Part shown: one piece after another, positions 45,036-53,553 of the stretch
Position numbering within the stretch: position 1 is the first letter of the stretch
Layout: the number at the start of each line of letters is the position of its first letter
Origin: Hydractinia symbiolongicarpus
Lineage: Eukaryota; Cnidaria; Hydrozoa; Anthoathecata; Hydractiniidae
Length of the DNA: 64,000 nt
Reading direction: 5' to 3'
NCBI RefSeq assembly: GCF_029227915.1
Contig: NC_079879.1
Location: forward strand, 17,792,001 to 17,856,000
Translations under genes and position numbers: made by a program
Notes under the pieces: generated by a model
What the model was told of the DNA's origin: nothing
The model's input: the letters and a program-made list of their open reading frames with translations, nothing else
Databases searched by the model: none

Positions 45036-45182
45036 TGATGTGTGCATGTACACCGCTCGCATATTTCGTGTGGTACGATAAAAATTAATATGTAAGGCGG
45101 TTTGTGACATTATGTGGCGCGATCGTCACCCAAGACTGAGCCATAGCGGCCCTATCTGCCGACCCGCGCGATCCCCGGCATC

Positions 45183-45207
45183 ATCTTTACCTGTTTCTGG
45201 TAAAGAT
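45183..45207 (-). terminator. 3' hairpin after right integrase
   Basis: Mirror of 44174-44198. Confidence 0.6.
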
Positions 45208-45220
45208 ATCGCCCCCTTTT

Positions 45221-46198
45221 TCACCAACCTTGCACATAATCAGGAGGTAATTCTGTATCTTCGGGTATTAACATCAATTCCTCTTTTACAAAAGCCCGTC
45301 CAGGTCCGTCTTGAACATAGTACATTACACGGTTACCAGGTTGCGCTATTACCTCACGCAATCTATATGTGTTTTTCGACCATATTCTATCGGTTGCCCG
45401 TCTCCGCCCATCATCATGCTCTTCACCAGGTTGTAGTAGATATCTATACAAGCCATCTTTAGGTAATTCTACTTCAGGTGGATAGCTCTCTTGATTAACC
45501 AAAGGCACCTCTTTCATTATAATAGCATCTTTTGGCTTCATATCAATCATCTGCGTCTTTGTATCGTTTAGCCTATCAATCAGTTTATACAGATGCTTAA
45601 CCCATGTAGATGATACCTTTTCCGAATCATTCAGTTCTTGGGCATCTTGTATTTTGAATAAATTTTCGGCAAGTATCTTGTTCAACGCCTCAACAAAAGC
45701 TGTGTGTGTATGCTTATATTTTGTAGTCGCTCTTTTAATTTCAACCTTATGCTTCTCCAACAGCTTTGATACATCTGCCTTGAATTCTGAGCCGTTATCA
45801 CATTGGAAAGTTTTCGGATAAGTTAATGGTCCTGCCTTGTAGATGTCCTCAATCATAGCGGCAACCTCTTTGGCTTTCTTAGTCCTCAAAGGTCGGGCTA
45901 CCTTGTATCTGGAAGCAGCATCGATTCCCGACAAAATGTACTTATATTTATTACCATACAGTATGTCACCGGGCATGTACAATAAATCGAATTGATGTAA
46001 ATCATTAGGGGTGGTAACTTCATAATGTGGTCTTTCAACATGCTTTGGAGCGGGTAAATGTACTTGCCAAAATGCTTGTTTTGATAGCCACTTCTTAATC
46101 TCCTTTGGCCTGAAACCGAATCCTCTTAAGCTCTGAACAGCCTTTTGTCCTTTCCATAAATTTTGAGGTTGATAGTAAGTCTCTTGAAGTTTTGACAT
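45221..46198 (-). CDS. int: Polinton integrase, DD35E (right arm)
   Basis: Mirror of 43183-44160 with the same predicted protein and triad. Two intact copies in one element, both pointing towards the centre. The 5-bp gcacc duplication around the whole palindrome is what this class of enzyme would leave. Confidence 0.92.
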   Translation of the reverse strand: MSKLQETYYQPQNLWKGQKAVQSLRGFGFRPKEIKKWLSKQAFWQVHLPAPKHVERPHYEVTTPNDLHQFDLLYMPGDILYGNKYKYILSGIDAASRYKVARPLRTKKAKEVAAMIEDIYKAGPLTYPKTFQCDNGSEFKADVSKLLEKHKVEIKRATTKYKHTHTAFVEALNKILAENLFKIQDAQELNDSEKVSSTWVKHLYKLIDRLNDTKTQMIDMKPKDAIIMKEVPLVNQESYPPEVELPKDGLYRYLLQPGEEHDDGRRRATDRIWSKNTYRLREVIAQPGNRVMYYVQDGPGRAFVKEELMLIPEDTELPPDYVQGW

Positions 46199-46289
46199 GT
46201 TTTATTTATGCACACCTTTATTTATCTCCTTTTTGTGTTATGATGTGGTACGATAAAAGTGCTTAAAGTTTTTCATATATTATATTAAT
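46199..46289. promoter_or_regulatory. divergent promoter region (right arm)
   Basis: Mirror of 43092-43182. Confidence 0.55.
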
Positions 46290-46559
46290 ATGTCAGACAT
46301 GGATACCACACCAGATTATAAATTGATGAAACTGAGAGAGTTGCGAGAGGTTGCTAAATCCCGCGGAATTAAGTATATCGTGGGTATGAGAAAGGCTAAA
46401 CTGGTTGAGGTGATTGAGAAGAATGATCTCGACCCATCCTACACCATCGATCTGGATACCAAGAAGGAATGGTATGGATACTGTTCAAGGTGGAGGTCGA
46501 AAAACAGGGAGGCATATCTAAAAGCTCAAAAACGTTATAACGACAAAAGATCCAAGTGA
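46290..46559 (+). CDS. small SAP-motif protein (right arm)
   Basis: 89 residues. A SAP-like helix-turn-helix at 11-45 (KLMKLRELREVAKSRGIKYI, then MRKAKLVEVI) and a basic aromatic C-terminus (EWYGYCSRWRSKNREAYLKA) with a Lys/Arg tail. Likely a small DNA-binding protein of the element, for example in packaging or at the terminus; this is inference. The ATG choice is uncertain because a second in-frame Met follows at codon 4. Confidence 0.75.
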   Translation: MSDMDTTPDYKLMKLRELREVAKSRGIKYIVGMRKAKLVEVIEKNDLDPSYTIDLDTKKEWYGYCSRWRSKNREAYLKAQKRYNDKRSK

Positions 46560-46570
46560 TTGGGTATTTT

Positions 46571-46594
46571 TTTGTTACTCAGACGAGTAACAAA
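46571..46594 (+). terminator. 3' hairpin after right small SAP gene
   Basis: Mirror of 42787-42810. Confidence 0.65.
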
Positions 46595-46595
46595 T

Positions 46596-46828
46596 GTTGG
46601 TGGGTGGGTACCCATGGTGTACCGGTCACGACCCTCTAGGTGCCGGTGGGTGGGTACCCATGGTGTACCGGTCACGACCCTCTAGGTGCCGGTGGGTGGG
46701 TACCCATGGTGGAGCGATGTCAGTATCATAAACCGCGTTTTACCGCCATGGGGTCGGGTGGTTGTTACGCGAACGAAGCCCCTCACGATCCTCGAGGTGC
46801 TGGTGGGTGGGTACCCATGGTATATCGA
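46596..46828. repeat. intergenic 46-bp direct repeats (right arm)
   Basis: Mirror of 42553-42785. The ~110-bp module recurs at about 47511-47616. Confidence 0.75.
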
Positions 46829-46890
46829 TGTATGTGTGTTTTAGCGTGATGGTTGTATTACAAACGATGACACTCATTACACTCCAACAC

Positions 46891-46947
46891 GGCTTACGAT
46901 TTATAAAAATGTGTTAAAGATTACAAAATCGTATATCACAAGCAAGC
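46891..46947 (+). promoter_or_regulatory. upstream box of right SAP-RING gene
   Basis: Mirror of 42434-42490, with two adjacent base changes ('aatgtgtt' for 'aatggctt') beside the conserved 'taaagatt'. Confidence 0.6.
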
Positions 46948-47466
46948 ATGTCTTCAGGAATCGTTCTCGATTTGATACACAGTAGAGAATATATTGATGA
47001 CTTTGATCTTTTCACGGTCCCTGATTTAAGAGCCAGAGCGAGGTACCTTGGCCTACGTGGATACTCGCGGCTCAGAAGGGCTGAGCTTATCGAATTATTA
47101 TTATTATCAACAGTACCCGCAAGATATCCCGATATGACTTTGCCGCTCGTCATAGGGATGCTGGATCTCGAAGTGACCGAATTTTCTGGACCCGTGATGA
47201 GGCCAAATGTATCAGTGCCAAGACCGCTACCGGCACCTGGACCGATACCGGCGCAGCTTGAGGTTGATGATGATGAGGACGCCGATGACATTGATGAAGA
47301 TGATAGATGTATCATTTGTCTTTCTAAACGAAAGACCGCAACCATTGTTCATGGTAGAGCGGGGCATTTTTGCTGCTGTCTATCATGTGCATATAAATTG
47401 GAGAATAGGAGGGATAAATGTCCCATATGTCGGGCACCAATAGATTTTGTCATTAGACAATATTGA
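46948..47466 (+). CDS. SAP-RING protein (right arm)
   Basis: 172 residues. A SAP-like helix-extension-helix (about 22-52, PDLRARARYLGLRGYSRLRR), a Pro-rich linker (90-103), an acidic run (106-119) and a C-terminal RING of the IAP/MDM2-like class (C121, C124, H140, C143/C147, C158, C161) ending a few residues before the C-terminus. The SAP motif is nearly the same as at the polymerase N-terminus. Inferred role: E3 ligase held on viral or element DNA, for example to counter host factors or regulate replication proteins. Its substrate cannot be read from sequence. Confidence 0.86.
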   Translation: MSSGIVLDLIHSREYIDDFDLFTVPDLRARARYLGLRGYSRLRRAELIELLLLSTVPARYPDMTLPLVIGMLDLEVTEFSGPVMRPNVSVPRPLPAPGPIPAQLEVDDDEDADDIDEDDRCIICLSKRKTATIVHGRAGHFCCCLSCAYKLENRRDKCPICRAPIDFVIRQY

Positions 47467-47482
47467 ACGCGAATTCCCGGCC

Positions 47483-47506
47483 TTTGTTACTCGGACGGGT
47501 AACAAA
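47483..47506 (+). terminator. 3' hairpin after right SAP-RING gene
   Basis: Mirror of 41875-41898. Confidence 0.6.
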
Positions 47507-47620
47507 AATCCCGAGGTGTCGATGGGTGGGTACCCATGGTGGAGCGATGTCAGTATCATAAACCGCGTTTTACCACCATGGTGTCGGGTGGTTGTCTTGT
47601 GAACGAAGCCCCTCACGATC

Positions 47621-47769
47621 CTCCACCCCGGTTTACGATTTATAAAAATGGCTTAAAGATTACAAAATCGTATATCATAGCCAAGTAACAAATTTTATGA
47701 ATCTTTTTTTAGTTTAACGATTATAAAAAACCATCTTAAAGGTTCATAAATCGTATATCATAACCAAGC
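47621..47769 (+). promoter_or_regulatory. duplicated upstream box of right polymerase gene
   Basis: Mirror of 41612-41760, with the conserved core 'cttaaag.tt' and 'aatcgtatatcataaccaagc' ending at the ATG. Confidence 0.6.
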
Positions 47770-50700
47770 ATGACTTCGAGAAATACAGTTGTTGAATTAA
47801 GAGCTCTCGCTAGAGAACGCGGCCTACGTGGCTACTCAAGGCTCAGAAAGGCCGATCTGATCGAATTATTGACACCCACTACTGTGTCAGCACCCGTACC
47901 CATGCCAAGACCCACTAGACCCGTACCCATGCCGAGACCCACTAGACCCGTACCAGCGCCGAGACCCACCAGACCCGTACCAGCGCCGAGACCCACTAGA
48001 CCCGTACCAGCGCCGAGACCCACCAGACCCGTACCAGCGCCGAGACCCACCAGACCCGTACCAGCGCCGAGACCGGTACCAGTACCCATACCGGCACCGA
48101 GACCGGGCACTAGCCAACAAGACATGGATTTGAAAAGCAAGTTGATCGAATGGAGAGACTGGTTAATAAATCATGTACCTAAGGCTATTAAGGAGAAAGC
48201 GAGCAAAGCTTTCAAAACCATGAAGGATAAGATCATGGGTTTGTATAAAAAGGGCAGTGGAGAGGAAGAGGAAGAGGAAGAGGTGGAGGAAGAGGAAGAG
48301 GTGGAAAACCCCTATACCCCCATTGAAGAAGCTTTTGTAGGTTCATACAAACGTTTCAAAATAAACTCGGATGGTGGGAAGAATGTCAGGGTCTTTCTCG
48401 AAAAGGTCGAGCACGTCGTAAATAGGTTGATGAGTGACGTGCTCGGGCAGAAGAAGTGGCTGAAGACTCAGGCGACCTTGTGGGTGAAGTGGGTAAGGGA
48501 GGACACCAGCTCGACCGATGCCCCGTGTGTACATGTCGATAAAGCTTTCAATAGCTATATGGAGATACTGCACGCCCACGATGACATTTCTGATGTTTTC
48601 GATCGTATGTGTAAAAAGATAATCGAGCAGATTGAAAACCCCGCGCTGCCAGCTAGCGGATTCACAATTGATAAAATCTTGCATATGCATGTGGACTTTC
48701 ATAAGCTAAAATTAACTAGAGGTAGTTCTTACTTGCCGCTACCCAAGAATTTCAGTGGAAAGCGATCTGTGATTAACCCTCATAACGAGGATGATGATAA
48801 ATGTTTCAGATGGGTTATTATCGCTGCTCTCAATCATGATAAGATCGATAATCACCCTGAACGAATCTCAATCCTTAAGAAGCATGATAAGTATAATTGG
48901 GATGGTCTAACTTTCCCAATGGCGCTAAACAAGATAGATTTGTTTGAGAGAAGGAACCCCGATGTCGCTGTGCATGTTTTGACAAAGGATGAGGGAGAAG
49001 GTATCTACATGTGTCGCAAGTCGAAGCATCTTGACCGTAAGGAGACGGTTATTTTGTTTTTGCTGTGTGAGGGTGATAAGAAGCACTACATTGCTGTTAA
49101 GAACTTGAGCGGTGTACTGAGCAAGGTTAACTCGAAGGATGGACATAGAGAGCATTATTGCTTGAATTGTCTCTCTGGTTTTCCAAGCGAACGGAAAAGG
49201 GATGAGCACTTTGAGTATTGCAAGAATAACGATGCCGCTAAGATTCAACTCCCTAAGGAGGGTAGCACCCTAACCTTCACCGATGGTAAGTTTCAGCTCA
49301 AAGCCCCATTCATCATGTATGCCGATTTCGAAGCTTTTACAAAAGAGTTGCCAGAAGATGAGAGAAAATGCGGATCATCCACCGAGAAAGTTGGTAAACA
49401 TGTTCCCACCGGATTCTGTTGTTATAGTAAATATGCTCATGGTGAAGTGCCGGACCCTCTGAATCTTTACCGCGGTGAGGACTGTGTTCCGCGCTTTGTA
49501 GATCATGTAGTTTCTGAGGCGAAAAGGTTATACAACATGTTTCCTCAGAAAGCAATGGATCCACTGACGGATGAAGAGCGTGACGGTTTCAATAGAGCCA
49601 TGGTGTGCCACATTTGCATGGAAGAATTTGATGACAAGGATGACATCAAGGTTAGGGATCACTGCCATTTCACCGGTAAGTTTCGTGGGGCTGCCCATCA
49701 GAAATGTAATCTGCGTTACAAGGTTCCTAATTATATTCCGGTTGTCTTCCACAATCTGAGTGGCTACGATGCGCATTTATTCATTAAGGAGCTTGCTAGG
49801 AAGTACGGAGAAGATGGTATGGGTGTAATCGCGGAGAATAAGGAGAAATATATCTCTTTCTCTACGGATGTTAAGGTTGGTGAATACACTAACAAAAATG
49901 GGGAGACTAAGGACAGAAAGATACAACTGAGATTCATAGACTCATTTAGATTTATGTCAAGCGGCCTAAGCTCCCTGGCTGACAACCTATCAGATGATCA
50001 ATGCAAAAACCTTCGAAAATTCTTCAATGGTGACGAATTCAACATAATGAGAAGGAAGGGTGTATACCCATATGAGTATGTTAACTCATTCGATAGGTTT
50101 AATGAAACTGAGCTCCCGTCAAAGGATGATTTCTACAGCAAGCTGAACATGAATGGTATCAGCGATGCCGATTATGCGCATGCCCAGAAGGTGTGGAAGG
50201 ACATGAAAGTTGAAAATATGGGCGTTTATCATGATATCTATCTCAAGACGGATGTTCTGCTTCTGAGTGATGTGTTTGAGACATTCAGAGAAACATGCTT
50301 GAGAAACTACGATCTAGACCCGGCTCACTTTTACACTGCTCCGGGATTAGCCTGGAGGGCGTGTTTGAAAAAGACCAAGGTTAGTCTAGATTTATTGTCG
50401 GATATGGAGATGGTCATGTTCATTGAGAGTGGTATTAGGGGTGGATTGTGTCAGGCTGTCCACCGCTACGCCAAGGCCAACAATAAGTATATGGGGGACG
50501 AGTACAACACATCGGATGGGAATTGCATGGATTTATTTGAGCAGCAGGAAATGGCTAAAACCGTGCCTTTTGTAAAAAGAAAATTGATTGAATTGAGGTA
50601 CTGGTTGATGAAACATGTACCTAGGGTCATCAAGGTGAAAACTAGTAAAGCTTACAGAGCCGTGAAGGATAAGATCATGGGTTTTTATGAAAAGGTATGT

Positions 50701-52011
50701 TGGGGACCGTCTGTACCGAAAGAGGAAAAACAATATACCACCAAAGCCAACACATCTGAGAGTAAGGAGATGAATAGCTATCTCCAGTACCTAGATGCAA
50801 ATAATTTGTACGGCTGGGCCATAATTCAGAAGATGCCGACCGGAGGGTTTGAGTGGGTTGATGACGTGGTTTCTGATTTTACACCCGAACTGATTTCACA
50901 ATTAGCTGTGGAAAACGGTGAAAAGGGGTACATCCTTGAGGTTGATGTTAGCTATCCACGGGAGCTTCATGATTCTCATAACGACCTTCCTTTCATGCCC
51001 GAGAGGAAGATCATTAATGGCGTGGAGAAGCTGACACCGTGTCTTTCAGACAAGAAGAAATATATCACTCATATCCGTGCGCTTGATCAAGCGTTGAAGC
51101 ATGGTCTTGTTCTTGAGAAGGTTCATAGGGTCTTGAGATTTGATCAGAGTGCGTGGTTGAAGTCGTACATAGATTTCAACACTGATTTGCGTACCAAATC
51201 AACTAATGACTTCGAAAAGGACTTTTTCAAGCTGATGAATAATTCGGTCTTTGGGAAGACAATGGAGAATCAGCGAAGGCAGAAGGATATACGTTTGACC
51301 ACCAACCAAAAGAATTATGAGAAAATGGTGATGAAGCCCAACTTCAAGGGTAGCACGTGGTTCTCGGAAACACTGATGGGCATAGAGATGTCCAAGATCA
51401 AGATCAAAATGAATATGCCAATCTACCTGGGGCTGGCAATTCTCGACTTGTCCAAGATGGTTATGTATGAGTTCCACTATGATTACATGAGACCAAAATA
51501 TGGTGTGGATGTAAAGCTTTGCTACATGGATACGGATTCATTCGTCTACCACATAAAAACCGACGACTTTTACAAAGATATCGCCGACGATATAGCTTTG
51601 AGATTTGACACATCTGGGTACGATGAGGAAGATGGTAGACCTCTACCATTAGGTTTGAATAAAAAGATCATTGGGCTGATGAAGGACGAGTTAGGTGGCA
51701 AGGTAATGACGGAGTTTGTCGCCCTAAGAGCGAAGACCTACGCTTACAAACAGCTATGTGGTAGGGAGGATAAGAGGTGCAAGGGGGTCAAGAAGTGTGT
51801 GGTAAGGAAGACCATAGGTTTCGATGATTATAAGAGATGTCTGTTCCAGGGTGAAAATGTTTACAGGGAACAGATGACCTTTCGATCGATTAAGCATGAT
51901 GTCCATACCATAAAAACAAACAAACTCGCTCTCAATGCTGATGATGATAAGCGTATAATTATGGAAGATGGTATTACCACACTGGCTAGAGGACATTATA
52001 GACACACATAA
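47770..52011 (+). CDS. polB: Polinton DNA polymerase B (right arm)
   Basis: 1413 residues. SAP-like motif (5-35), eight or so PxPRPTR repeats (about 42-116), a basic helical module (121-161), an acidic run (about 164-180), a C2H2-like pair (C464, C467), and an HNH/EndoVII-like Cys-His cluster (CHIC at 613, HCHF, QKCN). Exonuclease motifs: ADFEAF (D519, E521), HNLSGYD (N662, D667), YLKTD (Y824, D828). Polymerase motifs: LDANNLYGWA (D1009), KLMNNSVFGK (K1154-K1163), YMDTDS (D1254, D1256). A second copy of the basic module (935-975) is inserted just before motif A. It should replicate the element from a protein primer. Catalytic residues are all present. Residues V349, S698, I1018 and Q1360 differ from the left copy. 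Confidence 0.94.
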   Translation: MTSRNTVVELRALARERGLRGYSRLRKADLIELLTPTTVSAPVPMPRPTRPVPMPRPTRPVPAPRPTRPVPAPRPTRPVPAPRPTRPVPAPRPTRPVPAPRPVPVPIPAPRPGTSQQDMDLKSKLIEWRDWLINHVPKAIKEKASKAFKTMKDKIMGLYKKGSGEEEEEEEVEEEEEVENPYTPIEEAFVGSYKRFKINSDGGKNVRVFLEKVEHVVNRLMSDVLGQKKWLKTQATLWVKWVREDTSSTDAPCVHVDKAFNSYMEILHAHDDISDVFDRMCKKIIEQIENPALPASGFTIDKILHMHVDFHKLKLTRGSSYLPLPKNFSGKRSVINPHNEDDDKCFRWVIIAALNHDKIDNHPERISILKKHDKYNWDGLTFPMALNKIDLFERRNPDVAVHVLTKDEGEGIYMCRKSKHLDRKETVILFLLCEGDKKHYIAVKNLSGVLSKVNSKDGHREHYCLNCLSGFPSERKRDEHFEYCKNNDAAKIQLPKEGSTLTFTDGKFQLKAPFIMYADFEAFTKELPEDERKCGSSTEKVGKHVPTGFCCYSKYAHGEVPDPLNLYRGEDCVPRFVDHVVSEAKRLYNMFPQKAMDPLTDEERDGFNRAMVCHICMEEFDDKDDIKVRDHCHFTGKFRGAAHQKCNLRYKVPNYIPVVFHNLSGYDAHLFIKELARKYGEDGMGVIAENKEKYISFSTDVKVGEYTNKNGETKDRKIQLRFIDSFRFMSSGLSSLADNLSDDQCKNLRKFFNGDEFNIMRRKGVYPYEYVNSFDRFNETELPSKDDFYSKLNMNGISDADYAHAQKVWKDMKVENMGVYHDIYLKTDVLLLSDVFETFRETCLRNYDLDPAHFYTAPGLAWRACLKKTKVSLDLLSDMEMVMFIESGIRGGLCQAVHRYAKANNKYMGDEYNTSDGNCMDLFEQQEMAKTVPFVKRKLIELRYWLMKHVPRVIKVKTSKAYRAVKDKIMGFYEKVCWGPSVPKEEKQYTTKANTSESKEMNSYLQYLDANNLYGWAIIQKMPTGGFEWVDDVVSDFTPELISQLAVENGEKGYILEVDVSYPRELHDSHNDLPFMPERKIINGVEKLTPCLSDKKKYITHIRALDQALKHGLVLEKVHRVLRFDQSAWLKSYIDFNTDLRTKSTNDFEKDFFKLMNNSVFGKTMENQRRQKDIRLTTNQKNYEKMVMKPNFKGSTWFSETLMGIEMSKIKIKMNMPIYLGLAILDLSKMVMYEFHYDYMRPKYGVDVKLCYMDTDSFVYHIKTDDFYKDIADDIALRFDTSGYDEEDGRPLPLGLNKKIIGLMKDELGGKVMTEFVALRAKTYAYKQLCGREDKRCKGVKKCVVRKTIGFDDYKRCLFQGENVYREQMTFRSIKHDVHTIKTNKLALNADDDKRIIMEDGITTLARGHYRHT

Positions 52012-52042
52012 CACATAACACATAACACATAACACATAACAC
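52008..52042. repeat. heptamer array (ataacac)5
   Basis: Five copies, mirror of the left array, overlapping the right polymerase stop (52009-52011). Confidence 0.9.
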
Positions 52043-52297
52043 TATAAATTATAGGAGACGACAGATGAGGGTGGGTGGGGCCCAGGGGACGGGGATGAGG
52101 GCCAGGGGGACGCGGCCGGGAAGGGGGTTTTGGACAGATATTATAGAGCATGCCCGCTTATTTGACGTAAAGTGGTAAAGTGCACATGGATTTTATGGAC
52201 TCTTCTATCGTTGATTTGACGGGGATGATCTATAAATTGACGTGGGATGGGAAACTGCTAAGGGGATCTGTCCTAACATTGGTATTTTCCTATCTCT

Positions 52298-52302
52298 GCA
52301 CC
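52298..52302. repeat. 5-bp target-site duplication, right copy (gcacc)
   Basis: Matches 37072-37076. Counting only one copy puts the flanking exon back in frame. Confidence 0.75.
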
Positions 52303-52385
52303 GACGACACCTCGCTCCAAATATAATGTCGTGTTACCCACCACCTCCAAATACCATCTGGTTTTTGAATCGATATCCAGCCAAC
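52298..52385 (-). CDS. cysteine-cluster gene, exon piece right of the Polinton
   Basis: Begins after acceptor 'aatataattcag' at 52385, in phase 1, and encodes WLDIDSKTRWYLEVVGNTT and on. The frame continues through gcacc into 37071 (ATVYKRFC). This is the 5' part of the exon cut by the insertion. Confidence 0.7.
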
Positions 52386-52489
52386 CTGAATTATATTAAA
52401 ATTAAGACTTAACAGTTGATAAATGAATATATTGTAACAGTTCTAATGGACTTGACCGTCCTCAAGATATAGAACAAAATTATATATAC

Positions 52490-52677
52490 CAACCTTACAA
52501 TCACAGGTCCCAGACGGAATACCAGGCTTAAACATCAACACATCTTCTTCCTTGATATCGTCCCGCTTTGCAATACATTCTCTCAATTTTTCATTATATT
52601 GATTTCTATCGACTACTTGTGTACTTGGCGATCTCTTTCCAAAAGCCCACAATCCAGACATCGAATACATTTTCCCA
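52490..52677 (-). CDS. cysteine-cluster gene, exon
   Basis: Acceptor 'tttttttctccag', donor 'gtatata', phases 2 to 1. Encodes GKMYSMSGLWAFGKRS ... CDCKV. Followed by a 104-nt intron (52386-52489). Confidence 0.65.
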
Positions 52678-52849
52678 CTGGAGAAAAAAAAATATTGTAT
52701 TCAAAATTTTAGCAAAAATATGCTTTTGTTATCAATTCACTCCCCCTTTCAATAACTGAAAAGAAGCATTTACGCAAGTACTTTCATTAGCAAACAAAGA
52801 AAATAGAATATAGTACTTTTTTATCTTGTAAGTAGATATATATTAGAAC

Positions 52850-53100
52850 TTTCTAAATGTTGCTAGGTGGACGCACAATTCTGAACTATCTTCCAACGAT
52901 TTAATTTCTCGTTTACTTCCTTTTCTCATGTTGCGCACAGACGAATTACATTGCACCACCTTCCGAGACGTGTTTTCTACTGTAAAGATGGATACAATCT
53001 CTGCAACACCATCCGCCGCAATAGAAAATCTCTTGACACCGACTTTTGCTTTCAAGGGAATTACTGGTTCTACACAGTAATACATACTTTCTTCGATACT
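52850..53100 (-). CDS. cysteine-cluster gene, exon with Cys/His cluster
   Basis: Acceptor 'ttatactgtttag', phase 0; donor GTTCTA, phase 2, joining in frame to the next exon. Encodes SIAADGVAEIVSIFTVEN, QCNSS and SSELCVHLATF, a C..C..H-type cluster like SWIM/CxC zinc sites. Confidence 0.6.
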
Positions 53101-53274
53101 CTAAACAGTATAACAGAAATCATGCAAACTAATCTTTCGAATGTTACGAATTTGAACAAAAAAAAATGTATGACTATTAACTGATATGAGGCTGAGAAAG
53201 ATTCAAACGTAATCTTTCTTTGCTGTTAATATATTTTTTTTAGTGTGTTGAATGACGACTTTATTGAAAATTAC

Positions 53275-53409
53275 CTCTTTACTTATGTGTGGTGGAAGAA
53301 CATTGGACGTATTGAATTGTAATAACTCATTCAATAAACGGCAGTGACAGCATGTTGGAGCATTCTCCGTCTGGCAGGTTGAGAATATTTTACAGGTACA
53401 ATGATCAGC
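53275..53409 (-). CDS. cysteine-cluster gene, Cys-rich exon
   Basis: Acceptor 'ggtactaagcag', donor 'gtaattttc', phase 0 at both ends. Encodes ADHCTCKIFSTCQTE and CCHCRLLNELLQF: seven Cys in a short stretch, a probable zinc-binding unit. Confidence 0.6.
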
Positions 53410-53553
53410 CTGCTTAGTACCAAGCATTGATATTGAAACATGAACAAAGGAATACGCCTACAACAACAAACGATCGATATTTTACACTAAAGAAACTCAA
53501 AAAGGATTGTACACGGCTAGTAGTAACATGTGTAGCATTCTTTCTAAACATAC

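Larger units (their letters stand above)
37077..52297. mobile_element. palindromic Polinton/Maverick (snap-back form), 15.2 kb
   Basis: Two near-identical inverted arms (37077-44637 and 44744-52297) around a 106-bp unique spacer. Each arm encodes polymerase B, SAP-RING protein, small SAP protein and integrase. Termini are 5'-AGAGATAGG...CCTATCTCT-3' with a gcacc duplication outside. Coordinates mirror exactly (x to 89381-x) across all coding parts; the only length difference noticed is one 7-bp unit. There is no capsid, protease or packaging ATPase gene. Family call: Polinton/adintovirus-like, from PolB plus DD35E integrase. It inserted into the cysteine-cluster gene. Confidence 0.88.
44744..52297 (+). 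repeat. palindrome, right arm
   Basis: Inverted copy of the left arm. The arm boundary at the spacer is the 7-mer gggctcc (44744-44750), facing ggagccc (44631-44637). Confidence 0.9.

Noticed and set aside
37077-52297. Reading the palindrome as an ordinary Polinton with very long terminal inverted repeats
   Set aside because: Normal elements have a large single-copy middle with capsid, protease and ATPase genes; here the unique middle is only 106 bp.
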